The position numbers and the translations under genes are program-made. The notes beneath the pieces were generated by a model that was not told the origin of the DNA, did not search any database, and saw only the letters and a list, made by a program, of their open reading frames with translations. A stretch of DNA of 43,377 nt from CAYRTD01 sp964595055 (lineage in GTDB: Bacteria; Bacteroidota; Bacteroidia; Bacteroidales; GCA-2748055): the NCBI GenBank assembly GCA_964595055.1, contig CAZQOV010000005.1, positions 1-43,377 on the forward strand, written 5' to 3'. Within the stretch, counting starts at the first letter, position 1, and every line of letters begins with the position of its first letter. Positions 16,719 through 23,947 of the stretch are shown here, piece by piece.

Positions 16719-17573
16719 TTAACTTTCTCTTTGCGAATTTACTTCAGAGAAGCGATGGAGGTGAACCCCCGCACTACTCACCTTTACCTCTTTGTTAAAC
16801 TCCCTGTAAAGAATCCTTTGCTCCAGGGCGTATGGCATTACTCTCGAAAGCACACGAAGAAAATGATTGATTCTCCCGGGAATGATGAGAAACTTTTTCT
16901 GAATGCATTTTTCTATAGCCAGGTAAGCTACTTTTTCAACATTTATCGCTGTCCATTTGCCTTTTTTGCCATGCGCGTCAATTCTGGCAAAAGTTCCATG
17001 ATTAGTTCTGACCCCGTTGGGGCATAAAACGGAGACATGAATACCAGAATCTCTGAGCTCGGTCCTTATGGCGCGGCTAAAATTCACGACAAATGCTTTT
17101 GTAGAAGAATAGAGGGCTTTAAAAGGAATAGAGAAAAATGCAGATAAACTGCTTACATTTAATATATAGGAAGAGCCATTTTTTTTCAGATCCGGTATAA
17201 AATAACGCGTCAGGAAAGTCAGGGCCCGGATATTAACGAATATTCTGTCATCAATGTATTTATCATCAGATTCATGAAAAACTGATGTTCCGGCAATTCC
17301 GGCATTGTTGACCAGGAAAAAAACCTGGTAATTCTTCAACAGGGTCCATTCATAAACCTTCCTTGGCCCGGCGGGATGAGAAAGATCAATTTCCAGATAG
17401 TCGGCGGTAATTCCATATTCTTCTGAAAGTTCCCGGGCAAAACGGTCGAGGCTCTCTCCCGGTAAAGCAACCAGCAAAGTATTAATTTTTCTTGATGCAA
17501 GCTCCTTTGCTATAGCTTTGCCAATCCCGGACCCTGCTCCGGTTACCAATGCAAACTTATCGTTCATGCTCAT
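16719..17573 (-). CDS. Short-chain dehydrogenase/reductase (classical SDR)
   Basis: A 284-residue classical SDR. Cofactor motif VTGAGSGIGKA is at the N-terminus, NNAGIAG follows, then the catalytic serine in LNVSSLSAF and the YSSTK tyrosine/lysine pair. The C-terminus is longer than in simple SDRs and has a hydrophobic, basic stretch (IPGRINHFLRVLSRVMPY), as in members acting on lipids at the membrane. I chose the ATG at 17573 because it forms an ATGA overlap with the stop of the upstream SDR gene. It is the last gene of a four-gene operon. The substrate is unknown; the divergent acyl-CoA ligase hints at fatty or lipid substrates. Confidence 0.88.
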   Translation of the reverse strand: MSMNDKFALVTGAGSGIGKAIAKELASRKINTLLVALPGESLDRFARELSEEYGITADYLEIDLSHPAGPRKVYEWTLLKNYQVFFLVNNAGIAGTSVFHESDDKYIDDRIFVNIRALTFLTRYFIPDLKKNGSSYILNVSSLSAFFSIPFKALYSSTKAFVVNFSRAIRTELRDSGIHVSVLCPNGVRTNHGTFARIDAHGKKGKWTAINVEKVAYLAIEKCIQKKFLIIPGRINHFLRVLSRVMPYALEQRILYREFNKEVKVSSAGVHLHRFSEVNSQRES

Positions 17574-18550
17574 TGTGTTTCCAACCATTGAAGTGTCTTT
17601 TTCATCCCTTCATTCAGGCTTAGGGGTGAATAACCCAGTTCCTCCTTTGCCTTTTGAGAACTTAGGCAAAAATTTTTACTGTACTTCCTGACCAGGCCCG
17701 GTACAATCATGGGAGAACCTTTAGTGACTTTCGCATAAAGCAGCATTAAATGTGCCAAACCTATCATAAACCTCAGAGGGATGTTAACCAATCGGTAATT
17801 TCTCTTACTCACTTCTCTCAATTGAGTAAAAAAATGATTAAAATCGGCATTCTCTCCCCCAAGGATATAACTTTCTCCACTTCTTCCTTTTTCCATAGCC
17901 AGGATATGCCCTTCAACCACATCGTCAATATAAACATAATTTCCCACACTTCTCCCATTTCCAGGTATCCACCTCCACTTTTTTTCTATGTATCTTTTTA
18001 TCAAGCGCGTAACCCCGTTGCTTTCACTTAACACTCCAGGCCCGTATACCCTTGAAGGATTTACGGTTACAATGTAAACCCCTGCCGAAGAAATAGTTTT
18101 GAGTACCGATTCCAGTATATACTTGGAATGCTCATAATGAATAAAGTATTCATCTGGAAGGGCATTTTCATCAATCGTCCGACCATTGGAGGTTCCAAAA
18201 ACCGAAGCGGTTGAAGTAACCACCACTTTCTTAACCCCGGATTTTATTGCCGTCCTGATTACATTCATCGCCCCTTCAATGTTCAGGTGATAAATAACAG
18301 ATGGATCGGGTGTCCAGACATTGGCATAGGCAGCCACATGATAAGCCTCAACGCATCCGTTCAGCGCTTTTTCCAGACTCTCTATTTCCGTAATATCTCC
18401 TTTAAAAAGCTTTATATTCTTATGCTGTATGTGGTTTGTTTTCTTCCTGGAACGATAAAGGGCATGAACAGTATTTCCCTCCTCCGCCAGTCGCATGGCA
18501 ATTCGGCTTCCAATAAATCCGGTGGCCCCGCTGAGGAAGATTTTCTTCAT
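17570..18550 (-). CDS. NAD-dependent epimerase/dehydratase (extended SDR)
   Basis: A 326-residue extended SDR starting MKKIFLSGATGFIGSRIA, with a Rossmann glycine motif. GDITEIESLEKAL and HVAAYANVW follow, then STASVFG, the catalytic YEHSK pair and VNPSRVYGPG. The profile is that of dihydroflavonol-reductase-like or sterol/ketone-reductase-like members, not of the classical sugar epimerases. The substrate is unknown. It overlaps the CPBP gene by 4 bp upstream and the classical SDR by 4 bp downstream, which points to translational coupling. Confidence 0.87.
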   Translation of the reverse strand: MKKIFLSGATGFIGSRIAMRLAEEGNTVHALYRSRKKTNHIQHKNIKLFKGDITEIESLEKALNGCVEAYHVAAYANVWTPDPSVIYHLNIEGAMNVIRTAIKSGVKKVVVTSTASVFGTSNGRTIDENALPDEYFIHYEHSKYILESVLKTISSAGVYIVTVNPSRVYGPGVLSESNGVTRLIKRYIEKKWRWIPGNGRSVGNYVYIDDVVEGHILAMEKGRSGESYILGGENADFNHFFTQLREVSKRNYRLVNIPLRFMIGLAHLMLLYAKVTKGSPMIVPGLVRKYSKNFCLSSQKAKEELGYSPLSLNEGMKKTLQWLETQ

Positions 18551-19263
18551 CGCAGAATTCTCATTTCAGGGTGAGCATTCAGGGAAAACCATTCGCTGGA
18601 AAGCGCCAGGGTGATATGCACAAAAAAAGCAATCCAGAAAGAACCTGTTTTCACGACCAGGAAACACAAAACAAATCCAAGAAAAATGGCACCTATACCT
18701 TCCTTGATTCCTTTAGGCACATGCACCAGGGAATATATGCCTGTGTTCAGAATAACCGCGGGCCAAAAACCCAACAATTGCACTGCAGGTATAAAAAGAA
18801 TGCCTCTGAAAAGAAATTCATAAGCAAAAAGATACAAAATCCAGCTCACAGCGCTTAAAAACAGGAGTGACAGCGTCCATTCTTTTTTTCTGATCTCAGG
18901 ATACATCCCAAGATTGTCATTTCTGCCGGCATTAAGGTAGTTAATCAGAATCAGAATAATCCCTAAAGGTAAAAACCATAAAAAGGATTCCAGGCTTATA
19001 GGGCCTGCATAAATATAGAGCAGGTTTTCACCGGTCAGGTAAAGAAATATCAGTAAGGGGAAAAGAAGGTAAAGGCTAATTCCGCTAAATCTCCTGATAA
19101 GAACGTTCCTTACATTGGTTTCAAGGGTATCCGGCTTTCTCTCTTTTATATCCAGCCGGTTAAAAAAATAATATACACTAAACCCAATAGTGGAGAAAAA
19201 GATGCCGATAATGAAGCTTATCATTAACTGACCCTGAGGAAAATCATAATTCATATAACCCAT
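18547..19263 (-). CDS. CPBP-family intramembrane protein with altered EExxxR motif
   Basis: A 238-residue membrane protein with about six to seven hydrophobic segments. The C-terminal half resembles the CPBP (CAAX protease and bacteriocin-processing) family: FAYEFLFRGILF (motif 1), TGIYSLVHVPKG with a histidine (motif 2), and FFVHITLALSSE (motif 3). In active members motif 1 reads EExxxR. Here it is YEFLFR, so the first glutamate is tyrosine; whether the protein is still a protease is doubtful. It follows the unknown gene by 2 bp and overlaps the extended SDR gene by 4 bp. Its role beside two SDRs is unknown. Confidence 0.8.
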   Translation of the reverse strand: MGYMNYDFPQGQLMISFIIGIFFSTIGFSVYYFFNRLDIKERKPDTLETNVRNVLIRRFSGISLYLLFPLLIFLYLTGENLLYIYAGPISLESFLWFLPLGIILILINYLNAGRNDNLGMYPEIRKKEWTLSLLFLSAVSWILYLFAYEFLFRGILFIPAVQLLGFWPAVILNTGIYSLVHVPKGIKEGIGAIFLGFVLCFLVVKTGSFWIAFFVHITLALSSEWFSLNAHPEMRILR

Positions 19264-19265
19264 TA

Positions 19266-19622
19266 TTAGGAAATCGATTCACAAGATAATTCATATCCTC
19301 CAAATTCATAAAACATTTTTGAAAGAATTTTTCCCCGGAATTCTTGTTCAGTAACATAAAAACTGTTCTCAGGGATCATCTGTAAGGCAACAGAGAAAAT
19401 AATCCATTGGTCGGAAAGCATCTCTTGCCTGAAGTGGATTTTTACCTCAATTGAGCCATCCCTGGCTTTGGAAAGGTGCTGAAAATTTCGGTCGCCGTTT
19501 AAAATAATTGCTTGTCCTAAACCGATTTTCGGCAGGCATTTGTTCTCTGTCATTCCCTCTAATGCAATAATTACCGGGTTCGGCTTATCCGGACTGAGGC
19601 TGAGAGTAATATTCCGCTTCAC
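19266..19622 (-). CDS. Unknown 118-residue protein, first gene of the SDR operon
   Basis: I do not recognise this protein. It is small and soluble-looking, without a signal peptide or membrane segment. Alternating strands (NITLSLS, NPVIIALEG, SIEVKIHF, WIIFSVALQMI) suggest a beta-rich fold, followed by an EFRGKILSKMFYEFGGYEL segment. The start is a GTG at 19622; a stop lies three codons upstream, and the next in-frame ATG would remove 23 residues. It is 2 bp from the CPBP gene, so it belongs to the operon. Base composition is like its neighbours. Confidence 0.65.
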   Translation of the reverse strand: MKRNITLSLSPDKPNPVIIALEGMTENKCLPKIGLGQAIILNGDRNFQHLSKARDGSIEVKIHFRQEMLSDQWIIFSVALQMIPENSFYVTEQEFRGKILSKMFYEFGGYELSCESIS

Positions 19623-19663
19623 TCCTATCGCTTAAAACAGGGTTAATATTCTTAATAAAATAA

Positions 19664-19694
19664 TTTGCCCCAAATTCCAGAAAATTTAACTTTG
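19664..19694 (+). promoter_or_regulatory. Consensus promoter TTTG-N19-TAACTTTG for the acyl-CoA ligase
   Basis: TTTG at 19664-19667, a 19-nt spacer, and TAACTTTG at 19687-19694 form one of the best -33/-7 pairs in the window. The ligase ATG is 22 nt downstream. Confidence 0.75.
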
Positions 19695-19716
19695 CTTTAA
19701 CCAATACGCACAAATC

Positions 19717-21378
19717 ATGCTAAAAGAAAATTTTGTTGAGTTTCTCGAAAAGAGCATCAAATCCAATTGGAATATAGAAGCTCTTGCCGATTATGAAGGC
19801 AATACCTTTAAATATAGAGACGTGGCCGAACGAATTACAATGATCCACATCGGCTTTGAACTGGCAGGAATAAAAAAGGGGGATAAAATTGCCCTTATCG
19901 GAAAAAACTCCTCCCATTGGTCAATGGTTTTTCTGGCAACCGTTACTTATGGTGCCGTAATTGTTCCCATCCTTCCGGATTTTACAACCGAAAATGTGCA
20001 TCATATCATAAATCATTCCGACTCTGTTGTCTTTTTTGCCGGAGATAGTTTGTATGAGAATTTCAATATTAAAGAAATGCCGGCCATAAAAGCAGTTTTC
20101 AGTCTTACGGATTTTAATCCCGTTTTCATAAGAGATAAAATCTATAAAGGAATTACGGATAAAATTGAAAAGGAGTTTGCTAAACGGTATCCCAAAGGGA
20201 TTAATGCAGAAAATTTTACGACCGCAAAAGTTTCTAACGACCAGTTAGCGGAAATCAGTTATACCAGCGGAACCACAGGTTTTTCCAAAGGGGTTATGCT
20301 CCCTCATAACAGCCTGATCGCAAATATCCGCTTTGCGCATGAAAATATGCCCCTGGAACCCAGAGACCGCATCGTTTCCTTCCTGCCTTTAGCCCACTCT
20401 TACGGCTGTGCCTTTGAATTCCTTTTCCCTTTTACCCTGGGTTGCTTTATTACCTTCCTGGGCAAAACTCCTACACCTCAAATCATTATGAAAGCCTTCC
20501 GGGAAATAAAACCCAGGCTCATCCTTGCTGTTCCCCTGGTGATTGAAAAAATCTACAAAAAGCAGCTTTTGCCGGCTATATCCAAACCCTCGATGAAAGT
20601 ATTGCTGAAAATTCCGGGAATCAATAAAATACTGATGAAAAAGATCCGTCAAAAATTAACCGAGGTCTTTGGAGGTAATTTTCATGAAGTCGTAATCGGA
20701 GGAGCAGCATTCAATAAGGAAGCGGAAACATTTTTTAAAAAAATAAAATTTCCCTTTTCCGTAGGTTATGGAATGACCGAATGTGGACCCCTTATCAGTT
20801 ATTCCAACTGGGAAAGAACAAAACTGAGGTCGGCCGGACAGGTTGTGGATACACTCGATATCAAAATCGATTCCGAAGACCCTTATAATAAAGTGGGAGA
20901 GATTATGGTGAAGGGAGAAAATGTAATGCTGGGTTATTATAAAAACGAGGAAGCAACGAAAGAAGTTATAGATGAAGAGGGGTGGCTGCATACCGGCGAC
21001 CTGGGGGTTATTGATGAGGAAAATTTTGTATTTATAAGAGGAAGAAGTAAAGACATGTTGCTTGGACCATCGGGCCAGAACATCTATCCGGAAGAAATTG
21101 AAGCCAGGATCAATAATATGTACATAGTGGTAGAATCGGTTGTAATTCAGGAAAATTATAAACTGGTCGCCCTGATCCATCCCGATTATGAGGAAATTAA
21201 GTCGGCAAATATTAGCGAAGAAGAGCTGAAAAAGATTCTGGAAGAAAATAAAGAAGAACTCAACAAATCTCTGCCTCTCTATATGAATATTATCGAGTTC
21301 CGCATCCACCCTGAAGAATTCACCAAAACTCCGAAGAAAAGCATTAAACGGTATTTATACACCGGGGAAGAAGATTAA
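19717..21378 (+). CDS. Long-chain acyl-CoA ligase (AMP-binding family)
   Basis: A 553-residue adenylate-forming enzyme that would activate a fatty or other carboxylic acid to acyl-AMP and then acyl-CoA. Motifs in order: the P-loop YTSGTTGFSKGV near residue 187, then YGMTECGP, GWLHTGDLG, the hinge IRGRSKD, QNIYPEEIEARI, and the C-terminal lysine region TPKKSIKRYLY. The C-terminal acidic segment is somewhat shorter than in E. coli FadD. It is divergent from the operon of two SDRs and a CPBP protein, which raises the possibility of a shared lipid pathway. No thiolase or acyl carrier gene is nearby. Confidence 0.92.
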   Translation: MLKENFVEFLEKSIKSNWNIEALADYEGNTFKYRDVAERITMIHIGFELAGIKKGDKIALIGKNSSHWSMVFLATVTYGAVIVPILPDFTTENVHHIINHSDSVVFFAGDSLYENFNIKEMPAIKAVFSLTDFNPVFIRDKIYKGITDKIEKEFAKRYPKGINAENFTTAKVSNDQLAEISYTSGTTGFSKGVMLPHNSLIANIRFAHENMPLEPRDRIVSFLPLAHSYGCAFEFLFPFTLGCFITFLGKTPTPQIIMKAFREIKPRLILAVPLVIEKIYKKQLLPAISKPSMKVLLKIPGINKILMKKIRQKLTEVFGGNFHEVVIGGAAFNKEAETFFKKIKFPFSVGYGMTECGPLISYSNWERTKLRSAGQVVDTLDIKIDSEDPYNKVGEIMVKGENVMLGYYKNEEATKEVIDEEGWLHTGDLGVIDEENFVFIRGRSKDMLLGPSGQNIYPEEIEARINNMYIVVESVVIQENYKLVALIHPDYEEIKSANISEEELKKILEENKEELNKSLPLYMNIIEFRIHPEEFTKTPKKSIKRYLYTGEED

Positions 21379-21484
21379 GGATAGGAAAAGTTTACAGTGC
21401 CCTGGTGACGGAACTGTGTATTCGGGTCTGAGACTTTAACCGGTAAAATTTATGGTTGACTTTAGGCGGGGAATACTTTATCCT

Positions 21485-22144
21485 TTATCCGTTAACAGCC
21501 CTGTTCAGAAAATCGTTCAATGGCTTCATGAGTTTATAATAATACAGCGTTTCATTCAATAAATCGGGTGAGACGAGAAACTCATCAGAGACCTCCCGTA
21601 AAACGGTATAACTTTTATAGTTCACGAGTTCAATATCAGGATGATCTTTCGGATATCCCATAGGAGCTGTTTTCAGTTTTTCTCCATATAGCTCTCCGAA
21701 AGCTTTCTGAAATTCATGCTGATGGATGATTTCCCGGAATTCTTTCGGATTTTCAAAAATTTCTTTACGGATACGTTTTAATTCGGGTGCAGGTGGACGA
21801 TACATTCCTCCGGCAATCATATTTGCACCCGGTTCTATATGGAAATAGTAACCTGGAAGGGCAGTCTTCCTGCCGCCTCCGGAAATAAATGCCACCATAT
21901 TTGTCTTATAAGGATCTTTATTCTTTGAAAAACGTATGTCCCGGTTAATACGAAAAATGGTTTTCTTAGGATCCGGATACCCGATTGAAGGATCCATGGC
22001 CGATAGCTCATGAATGAGAAGAGCGGTAAAATTGACAAAGTGCTCTCGCAATTCCTTATACCTATCCCGGTTTTTTTCAAACCATTCCGTATTATTATTA
22101 TTTTTTAAGTCCTCAAGAAACCGGAGTAAGTCAGGATTTAACAT
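21485..22144 (-). CDS. DUF2461 family protein
   Basis: A 219-residue protein. It matches the DUF2461 layout: LRFLEDLKNNNNTEWFEKNRDRY at the N-terminus, the basic FRINRDIRFSKNKDPYKTN motif, then the GYYFHIEPG and GGMYRPPAPELKRIR segments. The family is widespread in Bacteroidota and has no established biochemical role. I chose the ATG at 22144 because homologues begin just before LLRFLxxL; the longer frame adds 13 residues. It is divergent from ispD. Confidence 0.88.
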   Translation of the reverse strand: MLNPDLLRFLEDLKNNNNTEWFEKNRDRYKELREHFVNFTALLIHELSAMDPSIGYPDPKKTIFRINRDIRFSKNKDPYKTNMVAFISGGGRKTALPGYYFHIEPGANMIAGGMYRPPAPELKRIRKEIFENPKEFREIIHQHEFQKAFGELYGEKLKTAPMGYPKDHPDIELVNYKSYTVLREVSDEFLVSPDLLNETLYYYKLMKPLNDFLNRAVNG

Positions 22145-22205
22145 CGAAATATATTTTGTTATTAATTCCTTAACAACATACAAAAAAAAATGATTAAAAT
22201 ATTTA

Positions 22206-22213
22206 TAAATTTG
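22206..22213 (+). promoter_or_regulatory. -7 box TAAATTTG immediately before ispD
   Basis: An exact TAnnTTTG match that ends 4 nt before the ispD ATG, so transcription would begin at or very near the start codon. Confidence 0.6.
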
Positions 22214-22217
22214 TTCT

Positions 22218-22880
22218 ATGCAGAGGACAATTCTAATAGTGGCCGGGGGTGCCGGAATACGAATGGGAGGTCAAATTCCCAAACAATTTCTGGAATTAAA
22301 AGGAAAGCCCGTGCTAATGAGAACCATTGAAAAGTTCTACGAATTCGATAATGGAATAGATATTATCCTTGTGCTTCCCCTGGACCATGTACCCCTCTGG
22401 GATAAACTTTGTATCCGGCACGGTTTTTTTATCAAACATCATGTCGCTTTTGGCGGAGAAACCCGTTTTCATTCTGTCAAAAGCGGGATGACCCAGGTTA
22501 TTCCAGGGTCCCTGATCGGGATCCACGACGGGGTAAGGCCACTCGTAAGTATATCGACCATCCGTCGATGCTATGAAACCGCAGAAATGGAAGGAAATGC
22601 CGTACCTTCAATCAGTTCAAATGAATCGGTGAGATATACCAAAAACGGTAAAAATCACTATGTTGCCCGGCAGGATATTAAACTGATTCAAACTCCCCAG
22701 GTATTTCAATGGCAGCAGATACAAAATGCATATGACCAGGAATACCACGATAGATTCACCGACGACGCAACCGTAATTGAAGCAATGGGCTTTCCTGTGA
22801 ACCTGGTAGCGGGCAATCCCGAGAACATAAAAATTACCACACCATTTGATATGAAAATTGCCGATGTTCTCTGGGAGTAA
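22218..22880 (+). CDS. ispD: 2-C-methyl-D-erythritol 4-phosphate cytidylyltransferase
   Basis: A 220-residue cytosolic enzyme that transfers CMP from CTP to MEP in the non-mevalonate isoprenoid pathway. Signatures: IVAGGAGIRMGGQIPKQFL at the N-terminus (nucleotide-binding loop), IHDGVRPLVS (usual HDAARP), DDATVIEAMG, and the C-terminal NIKITTPFDM. The first glycine-rich loop is slightly changed (AGGAGIRMGG), which is tolerated in the family. It shares the pathway with ispG about 5 kb away. The gene appears to be almost leaderless. Confidence 0.95.
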   Translation: MQRTILIVAGGAGIRMGGQIPKQFLELKGKPVLMRTIEKFYEFDNGIDIILVLPLDHVPLWDKLCIRHGFFIKHHVAFGGETRFHSVKSGMTQVIPGSLIGIHDGVRPLVSISTIRRCYETAEMEGNAVPSISSNESVRYTKNGKNHYVARQDIKLIQTPQVFQWQQIQNAYDQEYHDRFTDDATVIEAMGFPVNLVAGNPENIKITTPFDMKIADVLWE

Positions 22881-22997
22881 AAAAGAAAGGATTAGGATTA
22901 AAGGCCGGACTAAGGTACCGGAAATCTGCATCTCTGCTTTTGCAACAACAACTGCAGACAATTATAAGCACATTCCAACGCCTCAGTTTGTCTCCCT

Positions 22998-23690
22998 TCA
23001 CTCTTGCATTTTCACCACTTCACCGCCTAAATTTGTCTTAAGTTTTTCCCTGGCAGGATTCCCTTTGTAAGCTATATAGGCTGCTGTATGAGCTGAAGCA
23101 TTGAGGCGTTCTGTTGTAGTTACTTTCGCTCTCCCTCCCGTAGATGCTCTAATAATGGATTCACTGGCGATGAGTTCAAACGCCGAATATGTTCCTCCGG
23201 AAGAAACGCCTACATCCTGCTTATCAGCATTGCCATAAAAAACCAGAAGTCCACCCTGCTTAGCCTCCGCAATAATACTATCCATCATGAGATTGAACTC
23301 CATCTTGGCTCCTGATTTGGCTTCAAAACTCATGCTTTGTGCCTTGAGGGTATCGGGACTTACAAAGTATGCCTTCGAGGCGGCAACAATTTTTTCAAGG
23401 TCCTTAAAGTACAGGCTGATCTTGATTTTCGCCTCTTTCGGAATATCGGTTTTTAACCGAATGATTAACTCCTCCTTGTCGAGTTCCGTAATAATATCGC
23501 GGGCTGAAGCCTCTTTGATTTCAATGGTAAGGGAATTCTTAGTACTGGGAATCAGCTCAACCCGGATTTCGCCCATAACAAAAAGAGAGGTAAAATTTCC
23601 AATCTCTCTGCTTTCAACTACCTGAGCTTTTCCTTCAGGCAGAGACAGGAAAACAAAAAATATAAATGACAGAATCAGGTTGTTTCTCAT
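22998..23690 (-). CDS. DUF2807 (GIN domain) exported protein
   Basis: A 230-residue exported protein with a signal peptide (MRNNLILSFIFFVFLSLPEGKAQ). The mature part is built of repeating short beta strands (FTSLFVMGEIRVELIP, LIIRLKTDI, KIKISLYFKDLEKIVAAS, SMSFEAKSGAKMEFNL) and ends in a YKGNPAREKLKTNLGGEV segment. This is the pattern of DUF2807, the putative auto-transporter adhesin head GIN domain, thought to form a right-handed beta-helix at the cell envelope. The function is unknown. It lies alone between convergent ispD and rnr. Confidence 0.85.
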   Translation of the reverse strand: MRNNLILSFIFFVFLSLPEGKAQVVESREIGNFTSLFVMGEIRVELIPSTKNSLTIEIKEASARDIITELDKEELIIRLKTDIPKEAKIKISLYFKDLEKIVAASKAYFVSPDTLKAQSMSFEAKSGAKMEFNLMMDSIIAEAKQGGLLVFYGNADKQDVGVSSGGTYSAFELIASESIIRASTGGRAKVTTTERLNASAHTAAYIAYKGNPAREKLKTNLGGEVVKMQE

Positions 23691-23947
23691 GGTATTGTCT
23701 TAAGTTTGACAGATGATTTACAAAAATTGTCAAAATTTTCGCTAATCCAAATTATTTTCCGGGAATTATCCAAAAGCCTTCTGAAAGCCGCATTGTCCAC
23801 TGAACCCTCATAACGCCTTACAACAAACAATCAGGACCATTCATTCTCTTCTTTATTCATGTACAAATAAACTGCCCGGATTTATCCATTTGTTCATCGA
23901 AGCCTGTTCCTTCTTCTAGACAGATTCAGGGGTGCAAGCATACTTCC

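Noticed and set aside
16623..17027. 134-residue plus-strand frame opposite the SDR end
   Set aside because: It mostly overlaps the conserved SDR on the other strand.
20656..21309. 217-residue minus-strand frame inside the acyl-CoA ligase
   Set aside because: It is antisense to conserved motifs of the ligase and has no family features.
16719..21378. Olefin or beta-lactone (OleBCD-like) pathway from the SDRs and acyl-CoA ligase
   Set aside because: No OleA-type thiolase or alpha/beta hydrolase is present, and the ligase has ordinary acyl-CoA synthetase motifs.
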